Shown in pieces: positions 42,201 through 46,330 of a DNA stretch of 64,000 bases. Location: contig JBOHGM010000001.1 of assembly GCA_050699435.1 (NCBI GenBank), positions 62,001 to 126,000 on the forward strand, written 5' to 3'. Position numbers and translations under genes: made by a program. Source of the stretch: GCA-003244245 sp050699435. GTDB taxonomy: Bacteria; Actinomycetota; Actinomycetes; Mycobacteriales; Pseudonocardiaceae. A model generated the notes under the pieces. That model had not been told where the DNA came from. It did not search any database and was given only the letters and a program-made list of their open reading frames with translations. The stretch's first letter is position 1; every line of letters starts with the position of its first letter.

Positions 42201-44666
42201 GACGACGCCGTACGCATGGATGCCGACGCCCTGGTGGACTACGTCGTTAACCATCGTATCGACTTTCTGGACCTCACCCCGTCTTATCTCCAGCAACTGA
42301 TCCCGGCCGGGCTGCTCAACGACGAGCGGCATCGTCCGAGAATTCTGATGCTCGGGGGTGAGGCGCTCGGTGAGGCATTGTGGCGAGAGCTAGCAAGCGC
42401 AACGGACACCCTGAGTTACAACTTCTATGGTCCCACCGAGTGCACCATCGATGCCCTGTCCTGCCGGGTGGTCGACGATATCCGGCCCGCGGTGGGGCGT
42501 CCCCTGCACAACCTTCAGGCTTACGTGCTTGATGCTCAGTTGCGTCCGGTACCAGTGGGGGTGTCCGGAGAGCTGTACCTTGCTGGTTCCCAACTCGCCC
42601 GGGGCTACTTGAACCGGGCAGGGTTGACCGCAGAGCGGTTCGTGGCCAATCCGTTCGGGGCGCCGGGTTGCCGGATGTACCGCACCGGAGACGTGGCGCG
42701 ATGGACGGCAGACGGGCTGATCGAGTACCGGGGCCGGGCCGACGACCAGGTGAAGATACGCGGATTCCGTATCGAGCCGGGCGAGGTGGAGGCGGCTTTG
42801 CTGAACCACCCCGACGTCGCCGAGATCGTCGTGCTGGCACGGGAAAGCGACGGAGGCCACCAGCGATTGGTGGCCTATGTCGTGCCGGCCGCCCCGAGCG
42901 CTGCGGGACTGGCGCAGGATGGGGAGCTGCGGGCCTGGCTCAAGTCGAGCTTGCCGGAGTACATGATCCCCTCGATCTTCGTCGTGCTCGATGAACTGCC
43001 ACTCACATCCAACGGAAAGGTGGATCGGGGGGCGCTGCCTGCACCCGATGTCAGGGCGGGAGTCGAATCGCGTTATGTGGCACCAGGCAGCCCGACGGAG
43101 AGCGCGCTGGCCGAGATCTGGGCGGATGTCCTCGGCTTGGATCAGATCAGCGTCGAGGACAACTTCTTCGAACTCGGCGGTGATTCCATCCTCGTCATTC
43201 AAGTAGTGTCGCGCGCTCGCCAGGCCGGGCTGGGCTTCACCACCAAGGACCTCTTTCTGCACCAGACCATCAGCTCTCTCGCGCCGACCGTCACCGTGGT
43301 CGAGGCCCAGCACGCCGACCGGGAACCGGTCGTCGGGCCGGTCCCGCTCACCGCGATCCAGCACTGGTTCTTCCAGACCCATACGGTCAACCCGCACCAT
43401 ATGAACCAGTCCGTCCTGGTGGAGTTGACCGGCGACCTCGATGTGCAGGCGCTGCGGCGGGCCCTGGACGCACTGGTGGTGCAGCACGACGCGCTGCGAA
43501 TGCGGTTCGAGCCGGTGGACGGGCAGTGGCACCAGCAGAACGCGCCCGTCGAGGCCGTGGAACTGCTCGAATTGCGAGATCTGTCCCAGGTGGCCGCCGA
43601 CCAGCAGCTAGCTGTTATGGAGACGGTGGCCGATGGTGTGCACGCAAGCTTCGACCTGGCTCGTGGCCTGCTGCTGAAGGCGGTGCTGTTCGAGCTCGGT
43701 GCTGGGCAACGGCCGTACCTCTTCCTGGCAGCGCACCATCTGGTGGTAGACGGCGTTTCGTGGCGAATCCTGCTCGACGACCTCGAGACGGCCTACCAGC
43801 ACGCCACGCGTGGCGAGACCGTCGATCTCGGCTCCAAGACCACATCGTTCCGGGAGTGGGCGACACGGCTGACGGAATTCGTGGCCACTGGGGGGCTCGA
43901 TCGCGAACTGGACCATTGGGTGGCTGCGTTGGCGGGTTCCCCGCTGCCGGTGGACCCCGCACCCGCGGTGCCAGCGGGTCCGGCCCAACCCGTGGCAGTG
44001 GCGCTGGGTGCGGAGGACACCGATGCGCTGCTGCGCACCGCACCCGCGGTCTACCGCAGCAGGATCAACGACGTCCTGCTCGCAGCGCTCGCCTGGGCGC
44101 TGTCCCAGTGGACCGGACAGCACCGGGTCTCGATCGAATTGGAGGGCCACGGCCGCGAGGATGTCCTCGAGGACATCGACCTCTCCCGCACCGTTGGCTG
44201 GTTCACCACCATGTTCCCGGTTGCGCTCGATGTGCCTGCGGGCGACACGGCCGACTGGCGAGGTCTGATCAAGTCGGTACGCAGGCAACTCCGCACCATT
44301 CCCGGCAATGGGTTCGGGTTCGGGGCTTTGCGTTATCTTGGCTCGCCGGTTGCGCGGGAACGTCTGTCCGCCGGCTCGCCTGGACCGCAGATCGCATTCA
44401 ACTACCTCGGCCAGTGGGACGCCCGGTCGCAAGAAGAACAGGACGGCCTCTACTGGGCTGTGCATAGTTCGCTCGGGCAGGACAACGATCCGGCCGATCG
44501 AAGCCCGCACCTGCTCGAGGTTGTGGGTGAGGTAGCCGACGGTCGGTTGGAGTTCTCCTGGTACTACCACGCCGACCTGCACGATGAAGCCACGGTGACG
44601 TCCGTGGCCGCTTCCTTCGTCGACGCTCTGAGATGTATCGCGCGGGACTGCCGGGAGACCCGGTGA
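24267..44666 (+). CDS. Nonribosomal peptide synthetase, modules 6-10 (ends in T-E, no thioesterase)
   Basis: A cytosolic 6799-aa NRPS. Domain order by residue: N-terminal docking-type helices 1-40, C6 45-490, A6 498-1005, T6 (Ser 1051), E6 1104-1550, C7 1572-2025, A7 2033-2545, T7 (Ser 2592), C8 2649-3100, A8 3106-3630, T8 (Ser 3679), E8 3732-4195, C9 4213-4660, A9 4667-5180, T9 (Ser 5225), C10 5285-5745, A10 5752-6260, T10 (Ser 6307), E10 6359-6790. C6, C8 and C10 carry HHIVTDGWS (LCL); C7 and C9 carry SHHVLLDGWS (DCL). This pattern agrees exactly with the E domains at modules 6, 8 and 10. All five A domains share FSFDTSxEG, IDFLDLTP, LMLGGEA and YGPTECTxDA, giving one cationic-type pocket. 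There is no TE, reductase or terminal C domain after E10, so release must occur in trans. Start is ATG 24267 with GGAATGG upstream; the MFS gene follows after 22 nt. Confidence 0.97.
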   Translation: MPSSQENRISALPANLQELLRRRLAGQAEQSDAIIPADRAGPSPLSFSQQRLWFLNEFHPGEAEYNSALPLRLLGTLNPAALAGALQELLARHESLRTTFDEVAGKGVQVVHPAQELSLRVVDLAGSATRAPDELDRVLSEEYARPFVLRRGPLFRALLVRLAPDEHVLLLTAHHIVTDGWSMGVLVDELSSMYSAAARGENTALAAPPLQYADFAVWQRNRLTGSILDEQLSYWKQQLSGILPLELPTDRPRPAMRTSAGAVHEFAIPADITARLNELARSQHTTLFTTLVAACQALFARYAGQDDVAVGTIVSGRNRPELERMVGFFVNTVVLRSTVDRSHTFTEFLEAVKNTVLDAFAYDEAPFERVVEAIHAERDVSRNPLFDVMVLLHNAQQPPPEFHGLQVEDVNLSRQAANFDITVEFQERDDHLAAMLEYNTDLFDASTAHRMAEHLLVLLEGITTDPARPLAELPLLTEDERQRLLVEWNNTALDVPAVTFPALFEAQVQRTPDETALVFGPDLALSFAELNARANRLAHHLIDHGAGPERVVALALPRSADMVVAILAVCKAGAAYLPVDPDLPADRIEFLLRDAHPILVLTDGDVALPDDVARLRLGAPETGAALRRRPDSDPTDAERVASLRTDHAAYVIYTSGSTGKPKGVVVEHRNLVNLLFNHRHDFVAASDNQRLRVALTAAFSFDTSLEGPLLMADGHELHLISETVRLEPPALVDYVAEHRIDFLDLTPSYLQQLLPAGLLTDTRHRPKILMLGGEALGATLWQQLAAAADTTSYNFYGPTECTVDALSCRVSELLRPAVGRPLRNMAAYVLDDTLRPVPIGVAGELHLAGDQVARGYLNRAGLTAERFVATPHGAPGTRMYRTGDVVRWRADGVLEYLGRTDEQVKIRGFRIEPGEVEAVLLQQPDVAEAVVVARMLDSGPGGAGHQRLVAYLVPAGPSGLDPAELRHALKQRLPDYMVPSAFVVLDQLPVNRSGKIDRRALPAPDGLQAPESAYVAPRTAAERELAGIWSQVLGVDRVGVADNFFGLGGDSILSIQVVARARQAGLRLTSKDVFLNPTVAELATAVQALAAPAVTHPVPAAGPAPLSPIQHWFFATHGPHGRFTMSMLMELAEDLDESTLRTALAAVVTHHDALRMRFRAVEGEWHQESAPSEPAEVLHTRDVSTMDDAGQESAIENAANAARAELRLETGPMIRAILFRRGPGRRPRLFVAVHHLVMDGVSWRILLDDLETAYRQAATDRPVELEPAGTAFSQWTHRLAVHVQAGGFDADLPYWTTVSTSAVADLPVDRASADTVDSTRTVTVRLGQADTDALLRRVPGVYRTQVNDVLLSALGRVLARWTGQDRVLVAMEGHGREDILDGVDLSRTVGWFTTQFPVALAVPSAAEWDVVLKSVKEQLRAVPHRGLSYEALRYLSVPDSAARALGDDPTPQICFNYHGQWDAGPGAQGLYQARCANIEGDLGPDEPRSYLLDIAAMVDNGDLELTWQYGARAHDEATVRGLAEEMVQALREIVQHCTQPGVGGRTPSDFPLARLDQAGVDHLVGDATSVEDLHPLTPLQAGMLFHSLVDSESDVYLDQARLLLDGVSDPAALGAAWQRVVDRTPMLRSCVVWEGVDEPLQVVHRAVDVPTVYYDWRGRSDAQRDRELRRLLAEDRAAGLDLATPPLMRLAIVTVTDDQVLLIWTSHHVLLDGWSLAEVFAEVCEHYAAIVAGRQPRLVARRPFRDYLHWLCDQDDQQAEDYWRKVLAGFESPTALPYDRQPLEAHRAESSEAVSVSLSAEQSSQLRTVAQRNGLTVNTIVQGAWGLLLARHSGERDVVFGTTASGRPAELPGVESMIGMFINTVPTRVSVDGSRQVLSWLRELQAEQSESRRFDFVSLAQLGNWSGLRHLDGSPGRANLFDSVVVFENYPFDDASVGATGLRIREVAARDTTNFPLTLGAYLVDQLRFDLAYDPRWFDAATIERLAERLRMLLVGIVSGPDRSLSQLPWMSADERHRVLVEWNDTDLAVPPVTLPEIFQTQVARTPDATALVFRDTALSFAELNARANRLAHHLIARGAGPERVVALALPRSAEMVVAILAVMKAGATYLPIDPSQPSERIRFLLADAAPALVITDSELRQLGELLAEEAECLLLDTPQTQAVLGACRDTDPVDADRVGALRVDNSVYVIYTSGSTGKPKGAIIEHRNLVNLLVNHRNTFVADAGGGQLRAALTAVFSFDTSMEGLVLLADGHELHVIDDEVRLDPPALVEYVAEHRIDFLDLTPAYVQQLIPAGLLTDERHHPKVLMLGGEALGEALARELAKAAGTTSYNYYGPTECTVDAVYCQLTGDERPVIGRPLGNLHAYVVDDALCPVPAGVSGELCLAGDQLARGYLHRPGLTAERFVANPFGPPGSRMYRTGDVVRWTPEGVLDYLGRTDEQVKIRGFRIEPGEIEAALLGHPDVGAAAVIARAGGRADEDGPDLKRLVAYIVPAPDAQAPDTAALRSFLGQVLPEYMVPSVFVVLAALPLTPNGKLDRKALPAPGLSAATRAGYLAPRTDAERVVAEIWAHVLGVQRVGAEDNFFELGGDSILSIRVISRLRAAFAVQLSPRALFTTPTVAALAAAISARAPHPEAAVAIPVAPREGDLPLSFAQQRLWFLNEFEPDSAEYISPAALRLRGELDVDALRGALTVLVGRHETLRTSFESREGHGVQVVHPPHEVSMPVVDLTARPAPDRESELRRVVADDAVRLFDLRQGALLRTQLVRLGADEHVLTLTMHHIVTDGWSMGVLVEELSALYRAAVRGEVADLPALPVQYADFAVWQRHRLSDTVLSEQLDHWRRQLSGIAPLELPTDRPRPAVRTSAGALHEFVVPAEVTARIKDLGLQQEATLFMTLVAACQVLFSRWSAQDDVAVGTVVSGRERAELEGLVGFFVNTLVLRGEVDGTRTFREFLRDVKETVLDAFANQEVPFERLVDELQPDRDTSRTPLFQATVVLQNIPSQVPDLPGLQVEGVELPVVSASCDVSIDFQEQDDVLAGVFEYSTDLFDAVTIERMAEHLLVLLDGIAADPDRTIVELPLLAAAERARLLVEWNDTGLDVADTTFPELFQEQVERSPEATALVFQNRELRYAELNAQANQLARHLIRMGVGPEQVVALALPRSPEMVVAILAVLKAGGVYLPVDRDLPTDRIAFLLSDAAPVLVITTTASGNVPHGTVPSTPGEGFRRLVLDHPDTVPLLAGYPVTDPTDDERTSPLHSSNSAYVIYTSGSTGQPKGVVVEHQNLVNLFFSHCAELLAPHVAAQDGRRLRVALTAVFSFDTSLEGPLLMAAGHELHLIDDTVRMDADALVDYVAGHRIDFLDLTPSYLRQLIPAGLLCDERHRPLMLMLGGEALGETLWQELAAAADTTSYNFYGPTECTIDALSCQVVADVQPMVGRPLRNLQAYVLDDELRPTPIGVPGELYLAGAQVARGYLNRAGLTAARFVANPFGGPGSRMYRTGDRARWTGASEQGALEYLGRTDEQIKVRGFRIEPGEIETALRKHPDVSEAVVVADDHDGHPRLVAYLVRATSGPLTSEPILDPAVTSPELRSWLKRSLPDYMVPSAFVVLDELPLTVSGKIDRRALPTPERRAEPDSSYLAPRTTTEWQLAEIWAEVLGVDRVGVEDNFFGLGGDSILSIQLVSRARQAGLQLSSKDIFRYQTIAELAAGLPEQPAPARMDHETPGPGPLTPIQHWFLEVGHDEGHHFTMSILAELTDDLDEDALSRAVDAVVAHHDALRTRFSRVEGQWLQDPVSAEPTAVFRRCDLSTSSLGDARAAMEEIAVQTQSGLDISHGPLLGIVLFTLGEGHRPQLFVTIHHLVVDGVSWRVLLGDLEAGYHQARAGKLVDLGPQTSGYRHWARRLTEQVRAGRFDDVLPYWTACAEHALAELPIDHSGPNTVRSTRTLSVRLGSDDTDALLYKVPAVYRTQVNDVLVSALGQVLARWTGRDRVLIGMEGHGREEVIDGVDLSRTVGWFTAEFPVALTMPATSPATSQALDQASGSRQGWGEVLKSVKEQLRAVPHRGLSYGALRYLSPEDAPGRALRADPPPQILVNYHGQWDTATAPDGLYRAWPAGIGQDAAPGTARTHLLEVTGVVASGELELGWTYSCEVHDETTVRRLAEGVLEALHEIVEHCAQPDAGGATPSDFPLARLDSRRVDQIVGDGRDVEDIYPLTPLQAGMLFHSLVDSSGAYFDQIWLRCSRVSDPQALGAAWQQVVDRTPVLRSRIVWEDVDEPLQVVHRRVVVPTAHHDWRHLGAADRESELHRLVAEDHAAGMDLTAAPLMRLAIAALHGDEVLVIWTSHHVLLDGWSTAQVFSEVCEQYAAITQGRQPELVPRRPFRDYLQWLGAQNGRHAEEHWRRVLAGFESPTLLPYDRQPVEAHRAESSESVRVELPVEDSNRMHLVAKRNGLTVNTIVQGAWALLLSRYGGERDVVFGTTVSGRPAELPGVESMVGMFINTIPTRVAVDSAQDVMSWLRALQAEQSASRQYDFVSLSQLQTWSDLGGGVNLFDSVVVFENYPIGGAADTGMPSVLEVEGVDTTSFPLSLSAYLDERLCFDLDYDPRLFDAATIERLAGHLEVLLTGIGAARGATLAELTLLSEDERQRVLVEWNNTHLDVPDVTFPEMFQAQVQRTPETSALVFGDTALNYAELNFQANRLARHLVGVGVGPERVVAVALPRSAELVVTILAVLKAGGIYLPVDPELPVDRIEFLLRDAAPVVVVTTNSVKNVHAALTEDMACIALATTETAETLAGCPDSDLTDADRLSPLRTSNTAYVIYTSGSTGTPKGVMVEHGNLVNLLVNHRNGFVAAAGGERLRVALSAVFSFDTSMEGLLLLADGHELHVIDDETRLDPAALVDYVAERRIDFLDLTPSYVQQLLPAGLLSGRRHHPKILMLGGEALGESLWRELAAASDTTSYNFYGPTECTIDALSCRVGDLARPALGRPVCNLQSYVLDDALAPVPVGIPGELYLAGDQVSRGYQNRPGLTAERFLANPFGPPGSRMYRTGDLVRWTSDAVLEYLGRTDDQVKIRGFRIEPGEIETVLLGAPNIGAAAVVARGIELAGENNLKRLVAYVAPVAGGVVPDTGELRALVAQALPDYMVPSAIVLLDELPLTRNGKLDRKALPAPDFTAASRARYVAPRTAVERVAAEIWADVLGLERVGIEDNFFELGGDSIRSIQVISRLRATFGVDLSPRAVFTTPTVAGLAATLPGDVVAESSREGSVLPVLAREGGLPLSFAQQRLWFLAEFEPESTEYVSPAAWRLRGTVDIDALNSAFTALVARHESLRTTFDAVDGHGVQIVHAAHDVRVPFLDLSGLPAQDRAAELARVLAEEATRPFDLRRGPLLRMRLVTLADDEHVLTMMLHHIVTDGWSTGVITSELTALYSAALHGEVADLPALPVQYADFAVWQRDRLSGTALAEQLGYWKRHLSGVAPLELPTDRPRPAVRTSAGAVHEFVVPGELTARLKELGRRKELGRRKELGQQQDGTLFMTLVAACQVLFARWSGQDDIAVGTVVSGRERAELEGLVGFFVNTLVLRSTVDGSRSFGQFLSEVREMVLDAFAHEVPFEKLVDELKPARDTSRNPLFDVMVLLQNTPIQSSDLPGLEVEDLELPVVTANCDITVEFQENAGVLDGVLEYNTDLFDAATAARITEHLLVLLDGIAADPARPIAELPLLTEGERYQLLVKWNDTELAVPAATFPEVFQSQVTRTPGTTALVFKDSALSFAELNEQANRLAHHLIRLGVGPERVVALALPRCAEMIVAMLAVLKSGGVYLPVDPALPDERIEFVLRDAVPILIVTTSDSEPVDSVLTVDVGRLILDHPDTRSALALCPNTNPTDVDRLAPLQPNSSAYVIYTSGSTGRPKGVVVEHRSLVNLLCNHRTDFLAAVDGQRLRVGLTAVFSFDTSLEGPLLMADGHELHLFDDAVRMDADALVDYVVNHRIDFLDLTPSYLQQLIPAGLLNDERHRPRILMLGGEALGEALWRELASATDTLSYNFYGPTECTIDALSCRVVDDIRPAVGRPLHNLQAYVLDAQLRPVPVGVSGELYLAGSQLARGYLNRAGLTAERFVANPFGAPGCRMYRTGDVARWTADGLIEYRGRADDQVKIRGFRIEPGEVEAALLNHPDVAEIVVLARESDGGHQRLVAYVVPAAPSAAGLAQDGELRAWLKSSLPEYMIPSIFVVLDELPLTSNGKVDRGALPAPDVRAGVESRYVAPGSPTESALAEIWADVLGLDQISVEDNFFELGGDSILVIQVVSRARQAGLGFTTKDLFLHQTISSLAPTVTVVEAQHADREPVVGPVPLTAIQHWFFQTHTVNPHHMNQSVLVELTGDLDVQALRRALDALVVQHDALRMRFEPVDGQWHQQNAPVEAVELLELRDLSQVAADQQLAVMETVADGVHASFDLARGLLLKAVLFELGAGQRPYLFLAAHHLVVDGVSWRILLDDLETAYQHATRGETVDLGSKTTSFREWATRLTEFVATGGLDRELDHWVAALAGSPLPVDPAPAVPAGPAQPVAVALGAEDTDALLRTAPAVYRSRINDVLLAALAWALSQWTGQHRVSIELEGHGREDVLEDIDLSRTVGWFTTMFPVALDVPAGDTADWRGLIKSVRRQLRTIPGNGFGFGALRYLGSPVARERLSAGSPGPQIAFNYLGQWDARSQEEQDGLYWAVHSSLGQDNDPADRSPHLLEVVGEVADGRLEFSWYYHADLHDEATVTSVAASFVDALRCIARDCRETR
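24390..28960 (+). other. NRPS module 6: C(LCL)-A6-T6-E6, cationic-type
   Basis: C6 HHIVTDGWSMG starts near 24786. A6 pocket reads D-T-E-D-M-G-F-V-D-K: acidic residues at positions 239, 278 and 331 point to a basic side chain (Arg, Lys, Orn or similar). E6 HHLVMDGVSWR is intact. Residue 6 is predicted to be a D basic amino acid. Confidence 0.82.
28975..32150 (+). other. NRPS module 7: C(DCL)-A7-T7, cationic-type
   Basis: C7 is DCL type. A7 pocket reads D-T-E-D-M-G-Y-V-D-K, the only one of the five with Tyr at position 322, which may alter side-chain length preference. T7 is LGGDSILSIRVISRLRAAF and runs straight into C8 with no E domain. Residue 7 is predicted L. Confidence 0.82.
32205..36890 (+). 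other. NRPS module 8: C(LCL)-A8-T8-E8, cationic-type
   Basis: C8 has HHIVTDGWSMG near 32612. A8 pocket reads D-T-E-D-M-G-F-I-D-K. E8 has HHLVVDGVSWR, and an insertion rich in A/T/S/P residues (ATSPATSQ) after GWFTAEFPVAL. Residue 8 is predicted to be a D basic amino acid. Confidence 0.82.
36900..40050 (+). other. NRPS module 9: C(DCL)-A9-T9, cationic-type
   Basis: C9 is DCL type. A9 pocket reads D-T-E-D-M-G-F-I-D-K. T9 (LGGDSIRSIQVISRLRATF) leads directly into C10 without E. Residue 9 is predicted L. Confidence 0.82.
40115..44663 (+). other. NRPS module 10 (terminal): C(LCL)-A10-T10-E10
   Basis: C10 has HHIVTDGWSTG and an 18-bp triplication (40824-40877) in its C-lobe. A10 pocket reads D-T-E-D-M-G-F-I-D-K. 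T10 is LGGDSILVIQ. E10 has HHLVVDGVSWR, EGHGRED and DLSRTVGWFTTMFP and ends about 8 residues before the stop. The final residue is predicted D, which is the stereochemistry PBP-type TEs need at the acyl donor. Confidence 0.85.
40824..40877 (+). repeat. 18-bp tandem triplication in C10
   Basis: Units encode KELGRR, KELGRR and KELGQQ between the LTARL helix and the DGTLFMTLVAA strand of the condensation domain. The first two units are identical; the third diverges at its end. The insertion lengthens a surface helix by about 12 residues compared with C6 and C8. Confidence 0.75.
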
Positions 44667-44688
44667 CCACGGCGAGAGGTGAACGTCC

Positions 44689-45942
44689 ATGACCATTCCG
44701 TTGTCCCGCAACCGTAACTACCGGCTGCTGTGGGGAAGCCAAGCGCTGTCGGAGTTCGGCATCAGCACCGCGACGATCGCATTTCCCCTGCTGGTGCTTG
44801 CGGTCACCGACTCGCCGGCCCTGGCCGGGCTTGTGCTCGGCGTCGACGCGGCAGCCCAGTTGGTGGTCGGGCTCCCCGCGGGTGCCTTGGTCGACCGGTG
44901 GGATCGCAAGAAGGTCATGCTCTGCTGTGAAGCGGGGCAGGCGATTGCCGCGGCCAGCCTGGTGGGCGTGCTGTTGTTGAACGTGGTGAGCGTGGTGCAC
45001 CTGGTGGTGGTAGCCGCTGTGATGGGCGTGTGCGCAGCCCTGTTCGAACCCGCGGAAGACGCGTCGCTACCGAACGTGGTGCCGGACGATCAGTTGTCCA
45101 CCGCGGTGTCTATGAATGCGGCGCGTACTTACCTGGCACAGCTGTCGGGAACCGCGGCAGGCGGCTTCCTGTTCGCTATCGGTAGATTCGTGCCGTTCGT
45201 GGTGGACACGCTGACTCACGTCATATCGTTCTTCGCGCTGATGTTTCTCCGCGTGGCGCCAAGGGAGGTGCAGCCAGAAAAACATGAGCGTCATCTCGGT
45301 CGTGAGATGGCCGCTGGCTTGCGCTGGGTGTGGCAGCACCGTCCTATTCGGGTCATCGCACTGTGCGCGGTCAGCCTCAACTTCTTCTTCAGCGCCTACT
45401 TCATCGTCATCATCGTCCTGGCTGATGCTAGGGGAGTGCCGTCGGGGGAGATCGGTATCATGGCGGCGATGCTCGGCGTGGGCGGCATCCTCGGCGCCCT
45501 GGTCGCGCCGTACCTGCACCGGACGCTGAGCCCTTACCAGTCCATCATCGGCGTGTTCTGGGCGCTGACGCTGCTCACTCCACTGGCGGTCTTCATCAGT
45601 AACGGCTACCTCATGGGTGCGCTGTTTGCGGCCATGGCGTTCCTGCTCCCGACCGCCAACACGACGATCGACACCTACCAGCTCCTCCTCACTCCCGACG
45701 AACTGCGCGGCAGGTTGGGCGGGGTGATGGGGGTGGTCGTCGGTGGGGCTGGTGCGGCGGGGCCTGCGCTGGGCGGCCTGCTCACCCAGATGTTGTCGGC
45801 TACCCAGGCAGTCCTGCTGTGCGCGGTGGGAATAGGGGTCGTCACGGTGCTGTCCGCCCTCAGCCCCACCCTGCGCAAATTCCCGCGACACCAGGCCGCG
45901 GAGATACCCGCGAAGGTACCAGCGGGCGATCCGGAGCCCTAA
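44689..45942 (+). CDS. MFS transporter, EntS/MFS_3-like (probable peptide exporter)
   Basis: A 417-aa polytopic membrane protein with about 12 hydrophobic segments starting at YRLLWGSQALSEFG. The loop 2-3 motif GALVDRWDRKKVM matches the MFS G-x-x-x-D-R-x-x-R-K-x-x consensus. The FEPAEDASLPNVVPDDQLSTA segment is characteristic of the enterobactin-exporter-like MFS_3 group. It lies 22 nt after NRPS2 and before mbtH, so it is the expected exporter of the cyclic peptide and may also give self-resistance. Start ATG 44689 is preceded by GAGAGGTG. The C-terminal 30 residues are a soluble tail. Confidence 0.9.
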   Translation: MTIPLSRNRNYRLLWGSQALSEFGISTATIAFPLLVLAVTDSPALAGLVLGVDAAAQLVVGLPAGALVDRWDRKKVMLCCEAGQAIAAASLVGVLLLNVVSVVHLVVVAAVMGVCAALFEPAEDASLPNVVPDDQLSTAVSMNAARTYLAQLSGTAAGGFLFAIGRFVPFVVDTLTHVISFFALMFLRVAPREVQPEKHERHLGREMAAGLRWVWQHRPIRVIALCAVSLNFFFSAYFIVIIVLADARGVPSGEIGIMAAMLGVGGILGALVAPYLHRTLSPYQSIIGVFWALTLLTPLAVFISNGYLMGALFAAMAFLLPTANTTIDTYQLLLTPDELRGRLGGVMGVVVGGAGAAGPALGGLLTQMLSATQAVLLCAVGIGVVTVLSALSPTLRKFPRHQAAEIPAKVPAGDPEP

Positions 45943-45999
45943 CCCTGTCAAGTTCCATTCCCACAACAGGTTCCTTCCCCACAACAAAGGAGATCCGAG

Positions 46000-46206
46000 A
46001 TGAATGACGACGCCAGGTATGAGGTCCTGCGTAACGATGAGGAGCAGTACTCGCTCTGGCTGGCTGGGCACGAGGTGCCGCCGGGCTGGCGGCGGGTGGG
46101 CAAGGAGGGGAGTAAGGACGAGTGCGTGGCGTATGTCGATGAGGTGTGGACGGACATGCGGCCGCGTAGCCTGCGCGAGCAGATGGACTCTGAAACACGT
46201 CACTGA
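46000..46206 (+). CDS. MbtH-like protein (NRPS adenylation-domain chaperone)
   Basis: This 68-residue protein has the MbtH family signature: N-D-E-E-Q-Y-S-L-W near the start, VPPGWRRVG, then WTDMRPRSLREQM at the C-terminus. MbtH-like proteins bind A domains and are needed for their folding or activity. As the only one in the window it probably serves several of the ten A domains upstream. AAAGGAG lies 8 nt before ATG 46000. It is the last gene of the operon, followed at once by a hairpin terminator. Confidence 0.97.
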   Translation: MNDDARYEVLRNDEEQYSLWLAGHEVPPGWRRVGKEGSKDECVAYVDEVWTDMRPRSLREQMDSETRH

Positions 46207-46213
46207 CTAAAAA

Positions 46214-46251
46214 GGGGCCTCGCCCGACAGGCGATCCTCGGGCGAGGCCCC
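46214..46251. terminator. Strong hairpin terminator after mbtH
   Basis: A perfect 14-bp stem, GGGGCCTCGCCCGA pairing with TCGGGCGAGGCCCC, with a 10-nt loop, 7 nt after the mbtH stop codon. It has no T-tract, as is common in high-GC actinobacteria, and marks the right end of the NRPS transcript. Confidence 0.85.
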
Positions 46252-46330
46252 GCTGAGCAACAGGGTATCGACCGATATGGAAAGGGAAGTGAGAAAGTGA
46301 GAGGAATCAAGAAGGCCGGGGAGTAAGCTC

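Noticed and set aside
43335..44640. C-terminal domain of NRPS2 as a terminal condensation (CT) or thioesterase domain
   Set aside because: It has the E-domain set (TAIQHWFF opening, HHLVVDGVSWR, EGHGRED, DLSRTVGWFTT, NYLGQW) and lacks a GxSxG motif.
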